From Tidjanibacter sp. (GTDB lineage Bacteria > Bacteroidota > Bacteroidia > Bacteroidales > Rikenellaceae): a stretch of 64,000 nucleotides of DNA. Shown here piece after piece: positions 56,141-63,518 of this stretch. The notes under the pieces are model-generated. The model was not told the origin of the DNA and did not search any database. It was given only the letters and a program-made list of their open reading frames with translations. Within the stretch, counting starts at the first letter, position 1. Each line of letters begins with the position of its first letter. The DNA is taken from NCBI GenBank assembly GCA_017936605.1, contig JAGBFH010000006.1, positions 124,001 through 188,000 on the forward strand. Direction: 5' to 3'. Position numbers and translations under genes: made by a program.

Positions 56141-56642
56141 ATGGTCTGCCGACTACCGACAACCGACCTAAGCCAATATTGGTCGGCTTTCCCATTCCTC
56201 CCGTCTCTCCCATCTCTCCCATCTCTCCCATCTCTCCCATCTCTCCCATTCTTCTACCGAAGCACTACAGACCTCTCCCCGCTTCGCGACCCTCCCCTAA
56301 CTTAGGGGGGTAAAGGGCCAAAAGGGCTAAAAGGGCTAAAAGGGCTAAAAGGGCCAAGATGACTTATGGGTCTTATACTTATCCCTCCCCTAAGTTAGGG
56401 GAGGGTGCCTGAAAGGCGGGAGAGGTCTGTCGTTTTTTGTCTAAAGTCTAAAGTCGAACGACTAACCGTCCTAAGGCTGATAGGGCCTTAAGGAGTTTAA
56501 GGAGTTTAGGGAGATTAGGGACTTTAAGGACTTTAGGGAACTCCGCATAAGCCCCCCTGTAATTGTCAATTGCATTTCCTTTCGGCCCTTTTAGCCCTTT
56601 TAGCCCTTTCGGCCCTTTCGGCCCTTCTCTCAATTCTCAATA
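56141..56642. repeat. Long mosaic spacer, 500 bp
   Basis: No gene. TCTCCCATC 9-mers (56200-56250); a family C inverted pair (56267-56312 and 56379-56435) flanking GGGCTAAAA 9-mers (56313-56355); AAGGAGTTT/ACTTTAAGG 9-mers (56485-56540); a 40-bp core; and CGGCCCTTT-type 9-mers (56577-56626). The last ~125 bp is homologous, inverted, to 6574-6700. Confidence 0.88.
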
Positions 56643-56682
56643 AAAGTTCGCGGGTATCAAAAAAGATACCCGCGAACTTTTT
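56643..56682 (-). terminator. Terminator of the radical SAM operon
   Basis: AAAGTTCGCGGGTATC pairs perfectly with GATACCCGCGAACTTT around A6. On the minus strand it follows the last gene of the operon. Confidence 0.88.
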
Positions 56683-56719
56683 GACTGACTACTTACCACT
56701 GGCCGCTAACCGCTGATAA

Positions 56720-57361
56720 CTATTCGTTTTCGTTTTCGTAGAGTGATTTGATAGGGATGTTTTTTGAGTATTTGCACTCTGCGTTGGTGAATGAGCCATC
56801 CTTAAGGAGGTAGGTGTTGCCCTCGTTATCCACAACCGTAAGCGAGAAGGTGGCAGAGATTGTGCCCTCGCCCGCGTCGTCGAGGTCCAACTTTGTGAAT
56901 GTTACAGTGCCCTCGGTGGCGTACATCGTTTGGTTGTCCCACTCGATGAGCGTTGGATCAATGCCGTGGTAGTCGCCCTCCAGAGAGTTGCAAAACTCTT
57001 GGGTGGTGATGGGGTAGGGTACGCCAACCTTGGGTAGTGAGAGGTTGCAGGAGTTGAGTTCGAGTTTCAGCTCCTTCTCGCCCGAGAGGTGGGTGCGATA
57101 GTAGCTGAGGTAGAAGCCAACCCTCTGGTTGTTCTCTTCGTTTTCCCAGTCGTAGTCCCAGATGTAGTGGAAAAACCAGTTGCCTTGGTTTTCGTGCACC
57201 TCCTCCACGCCGGCTTCGTAGTGTTCCTCGCCTTCGGGGCTCACGAGCGTAAACTCCGAGGGGTTGGACATCGTGTCGTAGATAGCCTCGTAGAGTCCGT
57301 CGAACAGGTCGCACGAGGTCATCAGCAGCATACTGATACTAATAAGTAGAATGCGTTTCAT
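56720..57361 (-). CDS. Lipoprotein, unknown, last gene of the radical SAM operon
   Basis: The 213-residue protein has a lipoprotein signal (LISISMLLMTSCD). The mature part is acidic and beta-rich, with many aromatic residues (NWFFHYIWDYDWENEENNQRV) and ends in an Asn/Glu tail. No family is recognised. It lies 32 bp after the beta-barrel gene on the same strand. Confidence 0.72.
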   Translation of the reverse strand: MKRILLISISMLLMTSCDLFDGLYEAIYDTMSNPSEFTLVSPEGEEHYEAGVEEVHENQGNWFFHYIWDYDWENEENNQRVGFYLSYYRTHLSGEKELKLELNSCNLSLPKVGVPYPITTQEFCNSLEGDYHGIDPTLIEWDNQTMYATEGTVTFTKLDLDDAGEGTISATFSLTVVDNEGNTYLLKDGSFTNAECKYSKNIPIKSLYENENE

Positions 57362-57393
57362 TGTTGGGGAATTTTAAGTGGTGATTATTGTGG

Positions 57394-58035
57394 TTAGAAA
57401 TTATAGGCGTAGTGTAGTGAAACGGTTGGAACAATGGTGGTTACTTGCTCTGATTTGAAGGTGATGGAGTAGTCGGGAGAGCCCATTGTGCCATTCTCGG
57501 TGGTTGTGCGTTTCTGTATGGTGCTCTGTTGCAGTAGGAGGCTCAAGGCCACAGAGTTGCGAGAGTCTATCCTCCAACCAATCTGCGGCTCAACAAACAG
57601 GCCGTCGTAGTCGCAATCATCCCAACCTCCTGGAACTAATCCGAAGCCGTATCTTGCCACAAGGCCCAATGTGTAGCCCGCGTCAATGCTGGCGTAGAGC
57701 CTATCCAAGTTATAACCAACGCGCAGAAATAGAGGTATATCCAACTCATTGTGCTCGTTTTTTCGTGGGAAATCCTTTCGTTTGTACGACGAAGAGAGGC
57801 GAATTCCTAAACCCCCACCCACTCTCCAGTGGCTATCAATGTTATACTGGGCCACAAACTTAGGCGTGAGCGATATGATGGCCTCCCTATCGACAACGCC
57901 AATGCCTGTTTTGAAGTCCGTATCAACAATTCCCACACCCGTTGAAACCTCCGCAGAGATGGTGAGTCGGTCCTGTGCCGACGCCAAAGTTGGCAGTGCC
58001 AAAATGATGGCTAAAAGTAGAAGAACTTTTTTCAT
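57394..58035 (-). CDS. Outer membrane beta-barrel protein in the radical SAM operon
   Basis: The 213-residue protein has a signal peptide ending SAQ and alternating beta-strand pattern (WRVGGGLGIRLSSSY, DIPLFLRVGYNLD, YASIDAGYTLGLVARYG, TVSLHYAYNF with terminal Phe), as in PorT/OmpW-like barrels. The start at 58035 opens the signal peptide. It begins 20 bp after the radical SAM gene, so it is probably co-transcribed. Confidence 0.8.
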   Translation of the reverse strand: MKKVLLLLAIILALPTLASAQDRLTISAEVSTGVGIVDTDFKTGIGVVDREAIISLTPKFVAQYNIDSHWRVGGGLGIRLSSSYKRKDFPRKNEHNELDIPLFLRVGYNLDRLYASIDAGYTLGLVARYGFGLVPGGWDDCDYDGLFVEPQIGWRIDSRNSVALSLLLQQSTIQKRTTTENGTMGSPDYSITFKSEQVTTIVPTVSLHYAYNF

Positions 58036-58055
58036 AGTGCTAATGGTTTTGGGTG

Positions 58056-59132
58056 TTATTTGCAGAGTCTTTGGTAGTTGCAGTGGAGCAGGTTGTGGTC
58101 GTCGTCGTAGAGGTGCATACCGTTGCCCTCGCAGTAGCGCCACATCTTACACTCCTTGCACTCGCCTTTGCGTGCCCACGCTCGGTCGCGGAATGGCTTG
58201 AAGCGGTTTTGCCACACCTCCCAGATGTCGTCACGGTAGATGTTACCCTGGTCGAAGCCCGCGCGTATGCTGGTGCAGCCCGACAGCGAGCCGTCAATCT
58301 TGATGCCTATAATACTTACGCCCGCCATACAGCCGAAGAAGTTGTCCCTCACCTCGGCCTCGTAACCACCGAGGAACCCCTCGCAGGCATAGTTGCACTT
58401 GATGCGGCCCTCCTTGCGGGTCTCGGCGATGAACTCCATAAGGCCACGATACTCCTCGGAGGGGAGTTGCAGCGCCTCGTCGTCGGCCGCACGACCTACG
58501 GGGAAGATTGTGAAGAGCCTCCAGGCCTTGCAGCCGCGCTCAATCAGAAACTCCTTGAACTCCTTGAGATACTTGTAGTTATCGCGGTTTACGCAGGTTA
58601 CAACATCATAGGCGATTCCCTTGGTGCCGATGATGACATCCAGAGCCCTTACAGCATTTTTCCAACTGTTAGGATTCTGGCGTATGTAGTTGTGCTGCTC
58701 CTCGAAACCATCCATCGAGAGGGTTATGGAGCGCAGACCGGCGGCCACAAGGGAGCGCATACGCTCGGCCGTCAGTAGCATACCGTTGGTCACAATGCCC
58801 CAAGGGTAGCCGCGCTTGTAGAGCTCGCGCCCTACATCCTCGAGGTCCTTGCGGCAGAGTGCCTCGCCACCAGTGATGACCACCATAACCTTGTGAGGGT
58901 CAATATGTGGGGTGATTTTATCCACCGCCCCGAGGAAGTCCTCGGCGGGCATATCGGGAGTGAGCGAGGAGGAGCGGCAGTCGCTACCGCAGTGGCGGCA
59001 GTTCAGATTGCAACGCAGGGTACACTCCCAGAATATCTCCTTCAGCTCGTGTTTCTCGGCCAATTCCTTCTTGATTCCTGCAAAGAGCCCGAGGGCTATG
59101 CGCTTGCGGAGTCCTAATTTGATGCTCGTCAT
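58056..59132 (-). CDS. Radical SAM/SPASM protein paired with a lipoprotein
   Basis: The 358-residue protein has the radical SAM cluster motif CNLNCRHC (C41, C45, C48) and SAM-site TGGEALCRKD. A C-terminal SPASM domain with many cysteines (GCMAG, GCTSIRAG, CKECKMWRYCEGNG, CNYQRLC) binds auxiliary [4Fe-4S] clusters. SPASM enzymes usually modify peptides or proteins. The layout matches what I recall as the Bacteroidetes family TIGR04133, found next to a small lipoprotein (TIGR04134); the next gene upstream is such a lipoprotein. Modification of it is predicted, not shown. The start at 59132 is 33 bp after that gene. Confidence 0.87.
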   Translation of the reverse strand: MTSIKLGLRKRIALGLFAGIKKELAEKHELKEIFWECTLRCNLNCRHCGSDCRSSSLTPDMPAEDFLGAVDKITPHIDPHKVMVVITGGEALCRKDLEDVGRELYKRGYPWGIVTNGMLLTAERMRSLVAAGLRSITLSMDGFEEQHNYIRQNPNSWKNAVRALDVIIGTKGIAYDVVTCVNRDNYKYLKEFKEFLIERGCKAWRLFTIFPVGRAADDEALQLPSEEYRGLMEFIAETRKEGRIKCNYACEGFLGGYEAEVRDNFFGCMAGVSIIGIKIDGSLSGCTSIRAGFDQGNIYRDDIWEVWQNRFKPFRDRAWARKGECKECKMWRYCEGNGMHLYDDDHNLLHCNYQRLCK

Positions 59133-59165
59133 AGCGGTAATGTGTTTTAGGTGAGGGTGTTGGGT

Positions 59166-59531
59166 CTATTTTTCGTCGAGAATGACGCTCACATTGTTGT
59201 AGTTGCTGGCAGTAACTCTCACGCTCTTGTTCTCGAACTCGCCATTCTCTGCGCCGTCGACATCTTTTGCTGTGATGGTCCTCTCGTGTCTGAAGTCGTT
59301 GAATTGCAGCCTGAAATGGCCATCTTTGTCGGTGAATGTGGGCTCGCTGACATCGGCCGCGGAGATGCGAATATTCTCTATGGGATTGAGGTCACTATCC
59401 ACAACATAGCCTTCTGCGGAGTTGAAAGTAGGGGAATACTCCTCGTATTCCACACCGTAGCAAGCTGTCAGGATGGGGGCTGCCGAGAATCCTAAGATAC
59501 TGAGGCAGATGTTTTTGAGTCCGCGTTTCAT
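59166..59531 (-). CDS. Radical SAM-associated small lipoprotein
   Basis: The 121-residue protein has an unusual signal (LSILGFSAAPILTAC, lipobox Cys24). The mature chain starts CYGVEYEEYSPTF and continues as a carboxypeptidase-regulatory-like beta domain (AEGYVVDSDLNPIENIRISA ... TFTDKDGHFRLQFND). It is the first gene of the radical SAM operon and the likely substrate or partner of the enzyme. The Tyr/Glu-rich segment right after the lipid Cys is a possible modification site. No -7 box is clear upstream. Confidence 0.8.
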   Translation of the reverse strand: MKRGLKNICLSILGFSAAPILTACYGVEYEEYSPTFNSAEGYVVDSDLNPIENIRISAADVSEPTFTDKDGHFRLQFNDFRHERTITAKDVDGAENGEFENKSVRVTASNYNNVSVILDEK

Positions 59532-59579
59532 ACTCTTGTGGGTTTTTTAGTTTAGGGGGCCGTTTATATGTATAGATGC

Positions 59580-59619
59580 AAAAAGCACCCGATTTGTTGC
59601 ATCGGGTTGAATTTTTTTT
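59580..59619. terminator. Terminator of rluA-family gene
   Basis: ACCCGAT (59587-59593) pairs with ATCGGGT (59601-59607). There is an A-run on the left (minus-strand T5) and T8 on the right. Confidence 0.75.
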
Positions 59620-59648
59620 GCATTTATTTATATAGAAGGCCTTTGTTG

Positions 59649-60341
59649 TTAGGCCTGCGACTCCTCGAAGAAGCTCCACAGAGCGTCGCCCACGGGTACG
59701 GGAGCCACAATCTTGATGGGCTCTTTTCTGACGGGGTGGATGAACTCAACACTTCGCGAGTGGAGCGAGATGCCGCCGCCCTGATTGGAACGCTTCGCAC
59801 CATACTTCAGGTCGCCCTTAATGGGACAACCGACCTTTGAGAGTTGGCATCGAATCTGGTGGTGACGACCGGTAATGAGTTCAATCTCAAGAAGTTTGTA
59901 GTTCTTGCTGCCGCCCAGCATACGATACCTCAGCTCGGCCCTCTTTGCGTCACCCTTGTGGGAGTTGTAGGCCACAGCCTTGTTGGTCTTGCCGTCGCGT
60001 GTGAGGAAGTGTACGAGTGTGCCCTCGAGCTCCTCGGGAGCCTCCTCGGTCACCGCCCAGTAGCGTTTGTCAATCTTTCTCTCGCGCACCATCTCGTTGA
60101 GCCTCACCAGAGCCTTGCTTGTCTTGGCGAAGAGCACCACGCCACTCACTGGCCTGTCGATACGGTGCACCACGCCCAGGAATACCTCGCCAGGCTTGTC
60201 GTCGCGACGCTTTATGAACTCCTTGATTTCGTCCTCAAGTCCGGGTGTGCCCTCGGTGTCGGACTGAACAAGGTCGCCGGCGTGTTTATTCACGGCCAAG
60301 ATGTGGTTATCTTCGTAGAGTATGTCTTGTCTCTTGAACAT
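59649..60341 (-). CDS. RluA-family pseudouridine synthase
   Basis: The 230-residue protein has the catalytic HRIDRPVSGVVLFAKT (aspartate in HRxDxxxSG), the entry motif NHILAVNKHAGDLVQ, and TGRHHQIRCQL. There is no S4 domain, which fits RluA/RluC-like short forms acting on rRNA or tRNA. The exact target uridine is unknown. About 35 bp after a small lipoprotein gene. Confidence 0.92.
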   Translation of the reverse strand: MFKRQDILYEDNHILAVNKHAGDLVQSDTEGTPGLEDEIKEFIKRRDDKPGEVFLGVVHRIDRPVSGVVLFAKTSKALVRLNEMVRERKIDKRYWAVTEEAPEELEGTLVHFLTRDGKTNKAVAYNSHKGDAKRAELRYRMLGGSKNYKLLEIELITGRHHQIRCQLSKVGCPIKGDLKYGAKRSNQGGGISLHSRSVEFIHPVRKEPIKIVAPVPVGDALWSFFEESQA

Positions 60342-60376
60342 CGTTTCTTCCTTTTATTTATTATTAGATTAGAGAA

Positions 60377-60784
60377 TTACTCTCTTCTGGTATCAACAAT
60401 CTCTTTGAGTTCCTTGTCAAAAATGTAGGATACCTCCTCGATTTCTAATGCCCCATAGGAGTTTTTAGCTCTGTACCTATGGTTTACTTCCCATCCCAAG
60501 GTGTCGTAAGGATTGGTGCCATTCTGTTCAAACATAATTTTTATTTGATCCAGTTTGGAGCTAACGCTGTCGTGGGGGAACTCGCCCGCGTTGGCGCGAC
60601 GAACGCACTCAACAAATGCGATGCTCATTGGGGTTATGATACCAGGCTCACCCAACTCAATACACTCATAACTGCTTGGGTCTTTCAGATTGTCGTTTAG
60701 ATACTTATCTATGGCTTTCTCATAAGATGGTTTACATCCTACCAGGAGAACGGCAAGTAAGATAATCAAGGTGGGTTTCTTCAT
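60377..60784 (-). CDS. Small lipoprotein, unknown
   Basis: The 135-residue protein has lipobox LLVGC. The mature part has a DPSSYECIELGEP segment and charged helices. The start at 60784 opens the signal peptide; the longer frame upstream lies over cdd. The phrase YLNDNLKDPSSYE recalls small Bacteroidetes lipoproteins of unknown function. 29 bp after cdd. Confidence 0.75.
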   Translation of the reverse strand: MKKPTLIILLAVLLVGCKPSYEKAIDKYLNDNLKDPSSYECIELGEPGIITPMSIAFVECVRRANAGEFPHDSVSSKLDQIKIMFEQNGTNPYDTLGWEVNHRYRAKNSYGALEIEEVSYIFDKELKEIVDTRRE

Positions 60785-60813
60785 AACTTTTTGAGTGTTT
60801 GTGAGTGGAGTGG

Positions 60814-61269
60814 TTAGAGTGTAAAGGTGAAGGGCATCAGATCGGTGGCTCTCTCCACAACGGTGGCTGTGCCTGCACCGCTCATAATCACGCGGAAATC
60901 GCGACCTTGGCGCTTCTCTACATCGTGCAGCACCTGACGGCACTGACCACAAGGGTAGCACTCCCTAAGACTGGGGCGTGAGGCGATGGCCAGAGCCACA
61001 ATCCTATCCTCGGGGCAGGTGGCCTGATGGTGGTAGAGGAGGGTGCGCTCGGCACAAAGGCCTGCGGGGTAGACCTCGCTCTCGACATTGCTGCCCGTTA
61101 TGATGCGGCCGCTCTCGAGGAGTGCTGCGGCACCCACTCGGAAGTTCGAAAACTCGGCAACGGCCTTGTCGCACGCGCCCTCGGCTGCCCTCACGAGCTC
61201 CTGATCCTGCTGGGACATATCCTGCAGGGAGTCGTAGTGTTTGTACTCCAATCTTAGAATCTTCTCCAT
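60814..61269 (-). CDS. cdd: Cytidine deaminase
   Basis: The 151-residue homotetrameric-type enzyme has FRVGAAALLESG, the zinc/catalytic motif LCAERTLL (C72, E74) and PCGQCRQVL (C107, C110). It salvages cytidine to uridine. NVESEVYP replaces the common NVENAAYP. Start at 61269 fits family length. Confidence 0.94.
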   Translation of the reverse strand: MEKILRLEYKHYDSLQDMSQQDQELVRAAEGACDKAVAEFSNFRVGAAALLESGRIITGSNVESEVYPAGLCAERTLLYHHQATCPEDRIVALAIASRPSLRECYPCGQCRQVLHDVEKRQGRDFRVIMSGAGTATVVERATDLMPFTFTL

Positions 61270-61387
61270 AATCTCACTTTCTATCGGTTTGTGATACTTC
61301 TCTCCTTGAGGGTGCAACAACCGTGCCCCCTCGCCTTGCGTGAGCTCCGCGGTTTGGGTACTTGCGGAGCTAATGTTGCTCTGCGGA

Positions 61388-61984
61388 CTACTCCCAGGGC
61401 CAGCACCAGGTGCGAGCCTTCACGGTGTAGCTATTTCCATCTGTAAGCAGCACTTTACATTTGTTACGGGTGGTGAAAATGGGGTTGATGTACTGCTTGA
61501 GCAACTCGCTATTACCGCTCTGAGTAGCAGTGCCATAAGCCTCATTTTTCTTCATATGGAATACTTCCATCCATACGCTCCATTTGTTGCCGTTCTTGCC
61601 GGCGGTGCCAATCTCCTCGCCCTTCTTTACCTCGGCTCCCTGGGTGGCGCTCACGCTCTCAAGACCGCGCAAAGAGGTGTAGATGCCGTCCTCGTGGCGG
61701 ATGAGAATGCGACTCTCGGAGGCCTCCTCAACGACGCCTGCACGGGGTGCGAAAACTGCGCCATCTTTGGTGGTGGTCAGTTCCCAAGCGCAGAAGTTCA
61801 CAAGGTTGTTGCTCCTTGCAAGACCCAACTGAACGGGGGTGAGCGAGGTGGCTACAACCTGTGCTCCCTTTGCAAGGGGAAGGCGGTAGACTGCATCGGT
61901 CTGGGGATTCTCTACTACGAAAGTCTGTGCGCTCAGTGCAAGTGTGCAGATGAGGGCCGAAAGGGTGATAAGTACTCGTTTCAT
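61388..61984 (-). CDS. Degenerate LytM/M23-like exported protein
   Basis: The 198-residue protein has a signal peptide (ITLSALICTLALSAQ) and an M23/LytM-like beta fold (GAVFAPRAGVVEEA, ILIRHEDGIYTSLRGL, GAEVKKGEEIGTAGKNGNKW). The zinc ligands are missing: the first HxxxD site has no His, and the final HLHFE is WSVWMEV. It is therefore unlikely to cut peptidoglycan and may act as a regulator, as EnvC and NlpD do. A 4-bp ATGA overlap couples it to rlmD. Confidence 0.75.
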   Translation of the reverse strand: MKRVLITLSALICTLALSAQTFVVENPQTDAVYRLPLAKGAQVVATSLTPVQLGLARSNNLVNFCAWELTTTKDGAVFAPRAGVVEEASESRILIRHEDGIYTSLRGLESVSATQGAEVKKGEEIGTAGKNGNKWSVWMEVFHMKKNEAYGTATQSGNSELLKQYINPIFTTRNKCKVLLTDGNSYTVKARTWCWPWE

Positions 61985-63384
61985 CGTTTTATAAGTTTTA
62001 CTACATTTTCAACATGGTGGGTGTGGGGGAACATATCCACAGGCTGAACGGCCACAATCTTGTAGTGCTCGTTCATAAGTGCCAAGTCGCGGGCCTGAGT
62101 TGCGGGGTTGCAGCTCACATAGACCATTCGCTCGGGGGCGGCACGCAGAATGGTGGCAATCACATCCTCGTGAACACCTGCGCGAGGTGGGTCGAGAATC
62201 ACCACATCGGGGCGGCCGTTGCGCTCCACGAACTCGTCATTCATAACATCCTTCATATCACCGGCATAGAAGGTTGTGTTGGTGATGTTGTTGATGGCCG
62301 AATTGACCTTGGCATCCTCAATGGCCTCCTCGACATACTCCACGCCAACGACACTCCTGGCCTTGGCAGCCACGAAGTTGGCGATGGTGCCTGTGCCGGT
62401 GTAGAGGTCATAGACAACCTCGTCGCCCTGAAGGTCGGCAAACTCGCGCACAACCTTGTAGAGCTCGTAGGCCTGCTCGGAGTTGGTCTGATAGAACGAC
62501 TTGGGGCCCACCTTGAAGCGAAGGTCCTCCATCTGCTCGAATATGTGGTCGCGGCCCGCGTAGAGGATGGGCTCGCGGTCACCGAGCGAGTCGTTGAGCT
62601 TGTCGTTTATCATATAGACGAGCGAGGTAATCTCGGGGAAGGTGGCCTTCAGGTGGCCCATAACGCGCTCTATGGCCTCGTCGTTTTGCTCTGCAAAGAC
62701 CACGATAACCATCACCTCACCCGTTGATGCTGTGCGGATTACGATGTTGCGCATCAGGCCCGAGTGCTGACGGATGTCGTAGAACGATATGCCCTGCTGG
62801 GTGCAGAAGCGCCTAATCTCGTTGCGAATCTCGTTTGAGGGCGAGGCCTGAAGGTGGCAGTAGTCGATGTCGAGAATCTTGTCGAACATTCCGGGGATGT
62901 GGAAACCCAGCGCGGGGGTGTCGGCTATATCCTCGCCACGAGCCACCTCCTCATAGGTCTTCCAACGCTTGGGTGCGAAGGTGAACTCGAGTTTGTTGCG
63001 ATAGTGGTCGGTCTTGGCCGAGCCGAGTATGGGGCTGATTTCGGGCAGTTCGAGGTGGCCAATGCGGGTGAGCTGGTCCACAACCTGCTGCTGCTTGAAG
63101 GCGATCTGCTCGCTGTAGGGGATGTTCTGCCACTTGCAGCCGCCGCACACACCAAAGTGGGCGCACATAGGCTCCACCCTCATAGGCGAGCGCTCAATGT
63201 ATTCGGTCACATAGCCCTCCATATAGCGGCGGCGCTTGGTGCGAATCTGCACATTAACCACATCTCCTGGTACGGTCAAGGGAACGAACACAACGATGTC
63301 GTTCCACTTGCCCATAGCGTTGCCTTCGGCCGCCAGAGAGGTTATCTTAAGTCCCTCCAGATGAGGGTGTCTGTTTCTTGCCAT
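61981..63384 (-). CDS. rlmD: 23S rRNA (uracil-C5)-methyltransferase, RlmD/TrmA family
   Basis: The 467-residue protein has an N-terminal TRAM domain (about 5-65), iron-sulfur cysteines (CAHFGVCGGCKWQ plus a later Cys in DYCHLQ), SAM-site YDLYTGTGTIANFVA, and the catalytic VYVSCNPATQARDL with DPPRAG. It makes m5U in 23S rRNA; the exact position (1939 or 747) is not fixed by sequence. The -7 box (TATCTTTG, minus, 63415-63408) lies 23 bp upstream. First gene of a likely rlmD-LytM-cdd unit. Confidence 0.93.
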   Translation of the reverse strand: MARNRHPHLEGLKITSLAAEGNAMGKWNDIVVFVPLTVPGDVVNVQIRTKRRRYMEGYVTEYIERSPMRVEPMCAHFGVCGGCKWQNIPYSEQIAFKQQQVVDQLTRIGHLELPEISPILGSAKTDHYRNKLEFTFAPKRWKTYEEVARGEDIADTPALGFHIPGMFDKILDIDYCHLQASPSNEIRNEIRRFCTQQGISFYDIRQHSGLMRNIVIRTASTGEVMVIVVFAEQNDEAIERVMGHLKATFPEITSLVYMINDKLNDSLGDREPILYAGRDHIFEQMEDLRFKVGPKSFYQTNSEQAYELYKVVREFADLQGDEVVYDLYTGTGTIANFVAAKARSVVGVEYVEEAIEDAKVNSAINNITNTTFYAGDMKDVMNDEFVERNGRPDVVILDPPRAGVHEDVIATILRAAPERMVYVSCNPATQARDLALMNEHYKIVAVQPVDMFPHTHHVENVVKLIKR

Positions 63385-63407
63385 TGTTAGTTTCGATTAA
63401 TATCAAA

Positions 63408-63446
63408 CAAAGATACTAATTTTCTCAAAAATAATCACTACATTTG
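63408..63446. promoter_or_regulatory. Divergent promoters rlmD / MBL-fold gene
   Basis: TATCTTTG on the minus strand (63415-63408) and TACATTTG on the plus strand (63439-63446), 23 bp apart. Confidence 0.6.
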
Positions 63447-63518
63447 TAGGAAATATTAGTTTTTGCCCATACGGATGGGTGTAAGACGATGGTTTGACAA
63501 GATAAAAGAGAAGAGTAT

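Noticed and set aside
56200..56250. TCTCCCATC array as a CRISPR
   Set aside because: Units are contiguous 9-mers without spacers, and there are no cas genes.
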